DNA from: Aureococcus anophagefferens
Lineage: Eukaryota; Sar; Pelagophyceae; Pelagomonadales; Pelagomonadaceae
DNA: 64,000 nucleotides
Reading direction: 5' to 3'
Assembly (NCBI RefSeq): GCF_000186865.1
Contig: NW_008705567.1
Coordinates: 1,984,440 to 2,048,439, forward strand
The notes under the pieces: model-generated
What the model was told of the DNA's origin: nothing
Databases searched by the model: none
Seen by the model: only the letters and a program-made list of their open reading frames with translations
Translations under genes and position numbers: made by a program
In this document: positions 46,296-56,100 of the stretch, piece by piece
How positions within the stretch are numbered: position 1 is the stretch's first letter
Layout of the letters: the number at the start of each line of letters is the position of its first letter

Positions 46296-47939
46296 TTACA
46301 CGGCCCCCGCCGCCAGGAACACGAAAAAGACGGCGATGGCGACGAGGACGCCGACCGCGAGCTTCGTCGTCGCCGCGCCGACGGAGAACTTGCGCTTGAG
46401 CTCGACGCCGAAGGTGTGGAACTGGGTCACGACGAGCAACAACTGCTCGTCGCCGTCGAGCACGGGCCGCTGCTGGACCTGCTCGTCGTCCCAGGTCACG
46501 GGCAGCTCGAGCCTCGCGAGCGGTCCGCCGTGGTCCAAGTCGTAGACCGCGACGGCGTCGCTGCCGACGAGGATGAGCTCGCGGCGGCTCAGGGGCGCGA
46601 GGTAGCCGCCCTTGCGGTGGTCCGCCCACGTCGGCCCGTGGCGCGTCTGCCAGCGGTAGTCGCCCGCGGCGTCGACGCGCGTGAGCACGCCGCGGCTCAC
46701 GGCGAAGACCATGTCGCGGCCCTCGAGTTTCAGGGGCGGCGCGCTGTGGACGCGGCGCTGCTTCCACCTGGACCGGCTCCGGTCCTGGCGCCGCTTCGCC
46801 GAGTCGCGCTCGACGCCGCGGTCGTGGCAGAGCGACGCCTCGAAGAACCGCTCGACGGGCGCGAGGCCGCGGACGCCGACGGCCGCGCAGGCCGCGACGT
46901 CCGACGTCTCCGACTTGCGGTGCCGCGGCGGCGAGCTGTCGAAGTCGACGCAGGCGATCGAGTCCGCCGCGCCGTCGCCGTCGACGTCGTCGACGAGCGC
47001 GCGCGCGGGCAGCGGCGCGCGCGCGGCGTGCGCGCCGCTCGCCGCGTCCCAGAAGTCGAGGCCGAAGGGGCCCCGGGACACGTAGAGGCTCGCATTCGAC
47101 GGCGACGGACCCACGGCCGTGTCCTCGGCGCCGCCCCAGTAGAAGGGCAGGTGCGCCGCCGCGAGCGCCTCGAGCGCGTCGCCGCCGGGCGCGCGGTACG
47201 CCTGCTCGCCGGCGACGCGCCAAAAGTCCGCGTCCGCCTCCCAGGAGCTCCGCGGCGGCGACCCGCCGCGGTCGCCGTCGGGCTCGGGCGCAAAGGCCAC
47301 GGCCCAGGCCGGCGCGCCCCGCCGGCCCGCCGCGAGCCGCGCGAGCCGCGACCGGCCGTCGGAGCCGTGGACGGCGACGACGACGGCCTCGGGCTCGAGC
47401 GCCAAACCCACGGACGGCGGCAGGGGCGCGTCGTCGAACCAGGCCGCGTCGAGCTGCGTCGACCAGAGTTCGCGCAGCGTGGCGCCGTCAAGGCACGCGC
47501 ACGCGCCGGCCGCGTCGACGGTTATTACGACGGTCTCGCCGCGGACGGCGCCCGCCGCGAGCGCGAGCAGCGGCGCGCCGCCGAGCGCCCGCTCCGCGAG
47601 GGGCGCGAGCGCGGGCTTGCCCGACCGGCGCTCGTAGAGCTTCACGCCGCTCGGCGCCTCGGCGCCGTCGCGGTCCGCGTGCCACGGCAGCGCGACGCGA
47701 TCGTCGCCGACGAACGCGGGCCGCGCGACGGTCCGCGGCCACCGCGCGCTGCCGAGGCCGCCGCGGCTGCTGTGCGCCAGCTTCCACTTGACGCTGAGGC
47801 TGTGCTCGCTCCAGCCGGGGATGACGGCGAGCAGCGCCGCGAGGCCCGCGCAGCCGATGACGACGTCGCGCCGCGGGATGTGCGCGTGCCAGGCGACCTC
47901 CGCCGGCGCGGCGGCGAGGCGCTTGCGGGATGCGCCCAT
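46296..47939 (-). CDS. FG-GAP/beta-propeller membrane protein
   Basis: 547 aa from MGASRKRLAAAP at 47939. An N-terminal TM (~26-43, VVIGCAGLAALLAVIPG) and a C-terminal TM (~525-545, LAVGVLVAIAVFFVFLAAG) bracket a large lumenal/extracellular region of blade-like repeats. These include one clear FG-GAP calcium loop (DVDGDGAADSIACVDFD) and PQQ-like pieces (CLDGATLRELWSTQLDAAWF, RVDAAGDYRWQTRHGPTW, AVAVYDLDHGGPLARLELP). The architecture resembles plant DEX1-type FG-GAP proteins. Function unknown; ligand or matrix binding is plausible. Confidence 0.7.
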   Translation of the reverse strand: MGASRKRLAAAPAEVAWHAHIPRRDVVIGCAGLAALLAVIPGWSEHSLSVKWKLAHSSRGGLGSARWPRTVARPAFVGDDRVALPWHADRDGAEAPSGVKLYERRSGKPALAPLAERALGGAPLLALAAGAVRGETVVITVDAAGACACLDGATLRELWSTQLDAAWFDDAPLPPSVGLALEPEAVVVAVHGSDGRSRLARLAAGRRGAPAWAVAFAPEPDGDRGGSPPRSSWEADADFWRVAGEQAYRAPGGDALEALAAAHLPFYWGGAEDTAVGPSPSNASLYVSRGPFGLDFWDAASGAHAARAPLPARALVDDVDGDGAADSIACVDFDSSPPRHRKSETSDVAACAAVGVRGLAPVERFFEASLCHDRGVERDSAKRRQDRSRSRWKQRRVHSAPPLKLEGRDMVFAVSRGVLTRVDAAGDYRWQTRHGPTWADHRKGGYLAPLSRRELILVGSDAVAVYDLDHGGPLARLELPVTWDDEQVQQRPVLDGDEQLLLVVTQFHTFGVELKRKFSVGAATTKLAVGVLVAIAVFFVFLAAGAV

Positions 47940-48189
47940 GGCTCCTGTGTTGGTGTCGTGGTTGGTGTCGCGTTTGGTGGTGGTCGGCGCAGCGCAAGGC
48001 GCGCTGCAGGCGCGCGACGCCGGCGGCGGCGGGGACACAATTGCCACAGCGAGTTCGCTGATCTTGACGGCAACGAGCAGCTCGCTATCTTGAGGCAACG
48101 CAGCCTCGGTCGACGGCCTCGCTTGGAGCGCGCGCGCGCGTCTCGCGGAGCGCGGACGCGCATAGAACGGAGCTCCGCGCACATCTTTT

Positions 48190-49341
48190 ATGAACCGCAG
48201 AACCGCGAAAGGGTCCTTCAGCGACGACCTCGCGTCGCTCGAGGCCGGCGGCGACAAGGACATGGCCAAGGGCCCGGGCTTCCTGCGGAAGAACTGGATG
48301 CTCGTCGGCGTCGCCTGCGCCATCGTCGCCGCCAAGGTGGACCCGTCCATCGGCGCGAAGACGGGGCCGCTCCACCCGGACGTCACGGTGAAGTACGGTG
48401 CTGTCTTCCTCATCTTCTTCCTCTCCGGCGTCGCGCTGAAGCCGCGGCAGCTCGCGGGCGCCGTCGCGAACCTGCCGCTCCACGCGCTGATCCAGGGCTT
48501 CACGCTGGGCCTCGTGCCGCTCGTCGTGACGTTCATCGTCGCGCCGACGCTGCGGGCCGCGTCGTTCCACCGGTGGCTGCTGCAGGGCGTCGTCGCGGTG
48601 AGCTGCATGCCGCCGCCCGTGTCGTCGGCGGTGATCCTGACCAAGGCCGCCGGCGGCAACGAGGCCGCGGCCATCTTCAACAGCGCCTTCGGGTCGCTCC
48701 TGGGCGTCTTCGTGACGCCGATCGAGCTCGTGCTCGCCGTCGAGAGCGGCGGGTCCGCGCAGAGCGCGGGCGCCGCGGGCGAGTTCTACGAGACGCTGCT
48801 GCGCGTCTTCCGCCAGCTCTTCGTGACCGTGCTCGTGCCCCTGGCCTGCGGCCAGCTCGCGCGGCCGCGGCTCGAGGCGTGGCTCGAGCGCGCGAAGCCG
48901 CCGCTCTCGGAGGTCGGCCAGTGCACGCTGCTCCTCATCATCTACACGACGTTCTGCGACTCCTTCGGCGCCGCCGCGGGGAAGCAGGCCCAGAGCCGGG
49001 CCGCCATGGCCGCGACGGCCGTCGTCGTCGTCGCGCTCCAGGGCCTCTTCATGGCCGCGCTCTTCTTCGTGACGACGTCGACGGCGCTCTGGCAGAAGCC
49101 GTTCCCGCCGGGCGACGTCATCTGCGCCGTCTTCTGCGCGTCCCACAAGTCGCTCACGCTCGGCATCCCCGTGCTCCGCATCGTCTTCCCGGACCACCCC
49201 TACCTCCCCATGCTCAGCGCGCCGCTCCTCATGTACCACCCGATCCAGATCGTCCTCGGCGGCCTCCTCGTCCCCTCCATACGGAGCTGGGCCGACCGCG
49301 TCGCCGCCGCCCAGAAGCTCGGCGACGCCGAGACCGTGTAA
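48190..49341 (+). CDS. SLC10A7/Rch1-like bile-acid:sodium symporter family protein
   Basis: 383 aa, eight to ten TM segments. KNWMLVGVACAIVAAKVDPSIG at the start, VKYGAVFLIFFLSGVALKPRQL, and the family signature region VSCMPPPVSSAVILTKAAGGNEAAAIFNSAFGSLLGVFVTP match the SBF-like SLC10A7/Rch1 branch (yeast Rch1, human SLC10A7). That branch modulates Ca2+ homeostasis and glycosylation rather than bile-salt uptake. C-terminal segments ASHKSLTLGIPVLRIVF and SAPLLMYHPIQIVLGGLLVP also fit. The start ATG at 48190 is the first Met of the frame. Confidence 0.9.
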   Translation: MNRRTAKGSFSDDLASLEAGGDKDMAKGPGFLRKNWMLVGVACAIVAAKVDPSIGAKTGPLHPDVTVKYGAVFLIFFLSGVALKPRQLAGAVANLPLHALIQGFTLGLVPLVVTFIVAPTLRAASFHRWLLQGVVAVSCMPPPVSSAVILTKAAGGNEAAAIFNSAFGSLLGVFVTPIELVLAVESGGSAQSAGAAGEFYETLLRVFRQLFVTVLVPLACGQLARPRLEAWLERAKPPLSEVGQCTLLLIIYTTFCDSFGAAAGKQAQSRAAMAATAVVVVALQGLFMAALFFVTTSTALWQKPFPPGDVICAVFCASHKSLTLGIPVLRIVFPDHPYLPMLSAPLLMYHPIQIVLGGLLVPSIRSWADRVAAAQKLGDAETV

Positions 49342-49519
49342 TCTCCAGGGAGGGAGCCCGAGTCTGTCTGACGGTCGTGCGCCGGACCGCGGCGTCGCGA
49401 AACGGCGGCCGGCCTCGCCGTCGGAGTCCCCCCGCCGCTCGGGGTGCCCGGCGCGTCCCGGCCGGCGTCCCCCTGGGGCGTCAGCCCGCGCCGCCAGGCC
49501 CACAAATATCGCAGTTCAA

Positions 49520-49569
49520 NNNNNNNNNNNNNNNNNNNNNNNNNNNNNNNNNNNNNNNNNNNNNNNNNN
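49520..49569. other. Assembly gap (50 N)
   Basis: Exactly 50 N of placeholder between the SLC10-like gene and the giant channel gene. It may hide the channel's promoter or first exon. Confidence 1.
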
Positions 49570-50113
49570 GGAATTGCAGTCGCAGCGCTGGAAACGCGTA
49601 TCTAAAATAACTCCCGAGTACATCTCTCGTTACAAGACCATACGGAGGGTGGGCAGCGCCTCACGTCTGCCCCGTCGAATTGTTGAGGGGGAGACTCGTG
49701 GTCGCGTCGGAGCTGCGGCGCCCGGTGGCGGTGGCATAGGCGCGGATCCGCGGCCCCGGCGGAGCGCGCCCGAGGCGGCGGCCGGCCTTCTTCGGGCAGC
49801 ACCATGGGGTGCGTCTCGCGGCGTCCGCGAAAAGCCGAAGGTCGAGGCGCGCGCGCGCGCGGCGCGCCCGGGTCCCGCGGCGCGGCCCGGTCCCGCGCGG
49901 CGCGCCGCCGCCGGAGCGGCCGCGCAAGGCGGGACGGTTCGCCGCCGCCGCCGCCGCGGCCGCCCGGGCCCGGCCCGCGGCCCCGCGCGCGCGCGCGCCG
50001 CGCGCGGGACCCCCGCCCCCCCCGTCCGCGCGAAGGAAGCGCCGCACCAGCCTGACCCGCGCCCCCCGCGTCGCAGCGAGGACGCGGAGAAGCCGAAGAA
50101 GTCGAAGCCGAAG

Positions 50114-53100
50114 ATGACGATGCGGCTGAGCAGCGCGAACATGCTGAAGCTGCCCGGGAACAAGAAGATCAAGATGCCCTTCGTCATCAAGAACCCGCTC
50201 AAGGACAAGCTGCCCATCTTCCTCCCCGACGACCCGCGGAAGAACTACTGGGACGCGCTCATGTTCATGGTCATCTTCTACAACTGCAACATGACGCCGA
50301 TCGCCATCGCGACGCAGCCGCGGAAGTCGAACATCATGTCGCAGCTGCGGCTCGTGGACTTTGCGTTCGACGTGCTCTTCGTCTTCGACACGCTCGCGGG
50401 CTTCATGTTCGCCTTCAAGGACCCGGACACGAAGGAGATCGTCAAGGACCAGAAGGCCATCGGCGACATGTACATGAGCTCCGCGCGCCTCAAGCTCAAT
50501 TTATTGGCCATCAGCCCCCTCGTGACGCTGCCGAACCCCTTCTCCAACTTCCTGTTGGGCAGTGGCGTCTGCAAGTCCGTGTTCAGCGGCCACGAGGACA
50601 AGGTCGTCCGCGTGTCGCGGAAGATGTGCCTCAAGGCCGCGCGGCTCACGCGGTCGTCGCGCATCTTCCTCTTCTTCGCCCAGCTCAACGCCGTGCGCGT
50701 CATTTTGGAGGACAAGAAGATCATGATCATGAACGAGGCGACGTTCCGCATGACGCAGATCATCGTGTCGCTCATCTTCATGTGCTCGTTCTGCGGCAGC
50801 TTCTACTTCTTCCTCGCCTGCAACGACAACCGGCCCAAGCGGTCGCCCTACTGCACCTACGGCAACATGACCAAGCCCACGGGCACCTGGGACTACGACT
50901 ACGACGACGGCGGCGGCTGGAGCTCCGGCGAGCGCGCGCGGCGCGAGAAGCACCTCGACGGCGCCAAGACCTGGGTCGGCGCCGACGCCGTCTTCCAGGA
51001 GCACCGCTCCTGGGACGCCGTCGTCGCGCGCATGATGTACTTCTGCGTCCAGACGCTCTTCACCATCGGCTACGGCGACTCCGTCGCGCCCGTGTCGAAG
51101 GACGAGATCCAGTTCTCGCTCTTCCTCATGCTCACGGGGGCCCTGACCTACGCGCTCGTCATCGCGAACATGACGTCCGTGCTGGCGAACGCGAACGTGC
51201 TCTACTGCCGCCACACGGACGAGACGAACACGATGGCGTCCCTGATGGACGACCGCGACCTGCCCGACGGCTTGAAGGGCCGCGTGAAGCTGAGCTTCGA
51301 GTACATGTGGTCGAAGCAGTGGGGCATGCTCGACCGCCACCTCCTGGGCGAGATGCCCGTGAAGCTGCGGGAGATGGTCCTCGAGTCGCAGATCGCCTTG
51401 GTCAAGCAGGTGCCGTTCTTCGCGCCCGAGGTCCGCAAGGGCAACGACGACCTGGCCAAGGCCGCGGCGCTGGCCATGGCGACGCGCGTCTACATCCCCC
51501 AGTCGACCATCGTCTACGCCCACGAGAAGCAGCGCGAGATGTTCATCGTTCGGGTGGGGCCCATCCTGGTGTATTCGATGCAGTCGCCGACGGCGATCGC
51601 GTCCCTGGCCGAGGGCGACTTCTTCGGCGACTTCCAATTGGTGCTCGACGTCAAGCACCCCGTGGCCATGAAGACGGGCATGAGCTTCGCCGAGCTTTTC
51701 ACGCTGGCCTACAAGGACTACGCGGCCATCAAGAAAGCGCTGGAGATCAAGGTCGAGGAGAGCGACCCGGCCGTCGTCGCCATGACCGAGGCGTACCAGG
51801 CGCGGCTCAAGCAGTGGCAGACGAAGAACACGAACATGGCCGCGTCCGCCGACGCCGACGACGTCGCGGGCGCCGCGGACGTGAGGGAGCTCGCGGCGCA
51901 GAACGTCCGCGAGGCGCAGTCGAAGCGGCTGCTGATCCTGCCCTACGCCAAGTTCCACCTCTTCTGGGAGCCGGGCCTCTTCGTGGCCGTCTTCTTCACG
52001 TTCCTGATGATCCCCATGCGCGCCATGCTCTACACGAACGAGTGGAAGCGCGGCACGGACCGCCGGGGGCCGGGCGCGGACTGGACGCTCTGGGTCGAGT
52101 ACCTGTGCGACGCGGCGTTCCTCGTGGACATGTACCTGCGGCTGAACCACTTCGCGCACCAGGGCATCGTCGCCGGGGAGGAGGTGCTCATCACGGACCA
52201 GCGCAAGATCATGAGCCACTACGTGAAGTCGTTCCGGTTCAAGGTCGACGTCGTCGCGAACTTCCCCTACGTGATCCTGGCGCCCATCCTCATGTCCATC
52301 ACGGACAGCTCGGGCGGCGACGACTCGGGCTTCAACCTGGGGCCCATGTGGTTCGCGGCGCTGCGCTTCCCCCACCTGCTCCGGGGCCTGAACTTCGGCG
52401 TCTACCTCAAGGAGATCCGCGACTACCTGGACATCGGCGAGGGCGTCGTCATCAAGGACAAGACGATCACCATCCTGCAGCGCACCTACGAGACCATCTT
52501 CCTCATCATCTTCATGGCCTGCTTCTGGAGCATCATCCACGGCCACGGCACGGGCGACGAGGGCCAGTCGTTCAACTCCGCGTTCCTGCGGTCCTTCTAC
52601 TTCGCCATCGTCACCTTCACGACCGTGGGCTACGGCGACATCACGCCGTCGACCATCTCCGAGACCTGGTTCATGGTCGTCAGCGGCGCCGTCGGCGCGA
52701 CCTTCTTCGCGGGCATCGTCGCGAACATCACGTCCTTCGTGCACTCCGTCGACATCTCCGAGGACAACATCTCGCACAAGCGCACGGTCATGACGACCTT
52801 CATGGAGGAGCGCGCGCTGGCCGAGGAGACGCAGCACATGGTCAACTCCTACTTCGACTACATGGAGAACGAGAAGGGCGGCCTCGACGACCTGAAGCTG
52901 CTCAACAAGTTTTTGGCGGAGAACATGAAGGACGACGTGACGCTGTACCTCACGCACCGCGTCATCCTCTCCTTCAAGATCTTCCGCGGCACGGAGGCGG
53001 GCTTCCTGCGGAGCGTCATGCTCGTGCTCGTGCAGCACTTCTACATGCGCGACGAGCAGGTCGTCGTCCAGGGCGAGCCCGCGGACGGCACGTCCTTCAT

Positions 53101-56100
53101 CGCCGCGGGCGACGTCGACATCATCCTGGACGGCGAGGTCGTGAAGTCGCTGACGACGAACGAGGCCTTCGCCGAGGCGGCGATCCTCTCCGTCGTCGAC
53201 GCGTTCCCCTATACCGCGTCGTGCACGTCGTACAACGAGCAGTGGTTCCTGAGCCGCACGGCCTTCGTGCGGCTGCTGCCCGAGTTCCTCGTGGTCCGCG
53301 CCAAGCTCACGGACATGGCGAAGCGCGTGCGCACCTACAAGGTCAAGAACGGCAACCGCGCGACGCGGCAGACGACGTCGGCCGACGGCGACGGCAAGGG
53401 CTCCGCGGTGGGCATGAGCGCGGGGCGCCGGTCGCTGCCGCCCTACATCTACCACCCGGAGGGCACCTTCATGCGCCTCTGGGGCTTCGCGCTGCTCTTC
53501 TTCGTCGTGTGGAACGTGCTGCTCGTGCCCTTCAAGGTGTGCTTCATGGACGGCTTCGGCATCGAGAAGTCCGTCGTCGTCATCCTCTTCATCGACTACG
53601 TCGGCGACATCGTCTTCCTCGCGGACATCGTGCTCCAGGCGCGCTACGTCGCCTTCCTCGAGGGCGACCAGGTCATCCACAGCCGGAAGAAGATCTTCAA
53701 CCGGTACCGGAAAAACGGTTTGTGGAGCCACGTCGCGTGCTCCGTGCCCTTCGACGTCCTCTTCTTCGCCGAGGCCATGTTCCCGAACTCCTACCTGCGC
53801 TACCTCTCCAAGGTCCAGTTCCTCTCCGTCTTCCGGGTCAACAAGATGATCCGCTTCGGCGACGTCGTCGACCTCGTGAAGCGGTGCGAGGCGTCGTGCA
53901 ACGCCGTGGGCCTCAAGCTCCACAAGAACTCGGTGCGCATGGCGCGCCTCATCTTCGCCATCCTCATCTCGTCCCACTTCTTCGGGTCCATCTTCTTCGC
54001 GATCGCGAACACGCGGGGCAAGGCGAACGCGTGCGCGCGGTACCGGCGCCGCGGGCCCCGCGGCGACAAGTACTGCGGCAACTGGGCCATGGAGCGCGGC
54101 GGCATCTGGCCGCCGAACCTGCTGAACGTCGAGTTCTACGAGGGCGTGGGCTTCCCCGACGTGTTGGGCGTGGCGAACACGACGGCGACGTTCTCCGCGT
54201 GGGGCACGAAGAAGCCCAAGTGGGACGTCAACTACTCCCTGGGCAGCGACAAGTACCTCTGGAAGCAGTACGTCAACTCCTTCTACTGGGGCTCGGCGAC
54301 GATCACGACCGTGGGCTACGGCGACATCTCGCCGACGTCGCTCGCGGAGATCATCTTCGCGATCTTTTGTTTGATCATGTCCGTGATCATCTACACGCTC
54401 ATCGTCGCGAATTTGGAGGACATCGTGGCGAACTTGGACGTGACGAACACGCTGAACAACATCAAGCGCGAGAAGGTGAAGCAGTACTGCCTCCGGTCGT
54501 ATTTGCCGGAGAAGGTGCAGAGCTCGATCTTCGACTACTACGACAAGCTCTGGGCCCAGCAGAAGGGCGTGTCGGGCACGGAGCTGCTCAAGATGCTGCC
54601 GGAGAATCTGAGGGCCCACGTCGTCCAGGAGCTCGCGGGCAACATGGTCCGCGACATGGTCTACGTGCGCCACTGCCGGCCGCGGATCATCTACGAGGTC
54701 GCGCTCCAGCTGACGCTGGACCTGTACATGCCCATGGACTTTTTGTTCCACAGCGGCGAGTGCGCCTGGCAGATCTTCTTCATCTTCTTCGGGTCGGCGC
54801 AGCTCCTCGACGAGGGCACGAAGCAGGTCTACTCGTCGCTCGAGCGCGCGGCGCTCGGCGAGTCCGAGTTCTTCAGCCGCGTGCTCTACCCCGTGAGCGC
54901 GCAGGCGACGGACTACTCGCAGATCTTCGTGCTCCACTACGACAACCTCGTCAAGGTCATGCGCGACAACGACCTCCTCGCCGAGTTCAAGCAGCACTGC
55001 ATCGACAACGAGGCGGAGATCAAGGAGGGCAGCCTCGACAAGATCAAGGACGTCATGGCCGTGAATTTGAAGCACGAGAAGATCATCAAGTCCTACACGC
55101 AGATGGGCGTGGGCAACGAGCTCGACAAGTCCATCAACCGCCTCATCGACCCGGGGAGCCTCTTCAAGCGCCTCTGGCTGCTCGTGTGCCTCGCGGGCAT
55201 GTGCTACTACCTCATCTCCGTGCCCTTCGAGATCGGCTTCGGCCGCCACTACAAGAAGCAGACCTTCTTCATGGACGTCATGCTCATGTGCTTCTACTGC
55301 GTCGACGTCTACCTGAACATGACCGTGTTCATGGTCAAGAAGCAGGGCAAGGTCATCAGCGACCGCGAGCACTTCCGCGCGCTCTACATCCAGCAGTACT
55401 TCTTCAACGACGTCGTCGGCCTCGCGCCGTTGTCGCTGCTGAGCGTGCTCACGCAGAACACGAGCTTCCAGGACAAGTTCATCAAGGCCAACTACGAGCC
55501 CGTGATCAACGCGCTCCGCCTCTTCCAGGTGCTCCGCGTGAAGCAGGCGAATTTGTACGTCGCGTCGCTCCTCACGTTCCTCGAGGACTTTGGCGTGAAC
55601 CTCAACGGCGACATGATCTACCTCATCATGCTCATCGTCGTCGTCCTCGTCATGTGCCACTGGCTCGCGTGCCTCTTCTACGCGATCGGCCGCTGGGAGC
55701 TCTGGTACGCGCGCGCGGACTCGCCGGGCGGCTACTGGTCCACGTCTTCGTCCGACTACGGCGAGAACACGCGCGAGGCCTTCAAGTGGTACAAGGACGA
55801 CGCGTACGGCTGCGAGGAGTACCTCGCGATGAAGAACGGCCGCAACAACATCTGGATGTGCGACGGCGGCATGTACGCGGCGGGCGCGCGCGACCGCTGG
55901 CTCATGGCCTTCTACTGGGCCATGTACACGTGCAGCACCATCGGCTACGGCGCGCTGAGCATCAAGTCGAACGCGGAGAAGCTGCTGAGCTGCCTCGCGA
56001 TGATCTTAGGGGCGGTGGTCTGCGACGCGGGCGTCACGGCCGTGCTCACGGCCTTCATCGAGCACATGGACCACCAGGCGGGCACGAACAAGCGGCGCAT

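Noticed and set aside
49342..49519. GC-rich segment before the second gap as ribosomal DNA
   Set aside because: No recognisable rRNA core sequence or structure could be identified.
49804..50055. MGCVSRRPRK as a myristoylated N-terminus for the giant channel
   Set aside because: It is in a different frame from the channel and no convincing intron links them, although the nearby gap keeps it possible.
50501..55660. A 1719-codon antisense open frame and a 2402-codon open frame on the plus strand opposite or overlapping the channel gene
   Set aside because: They lack domains, are His/Arg/Val-rich shadow translations, and arise because GC-rich codons rarely create stops in other frames.
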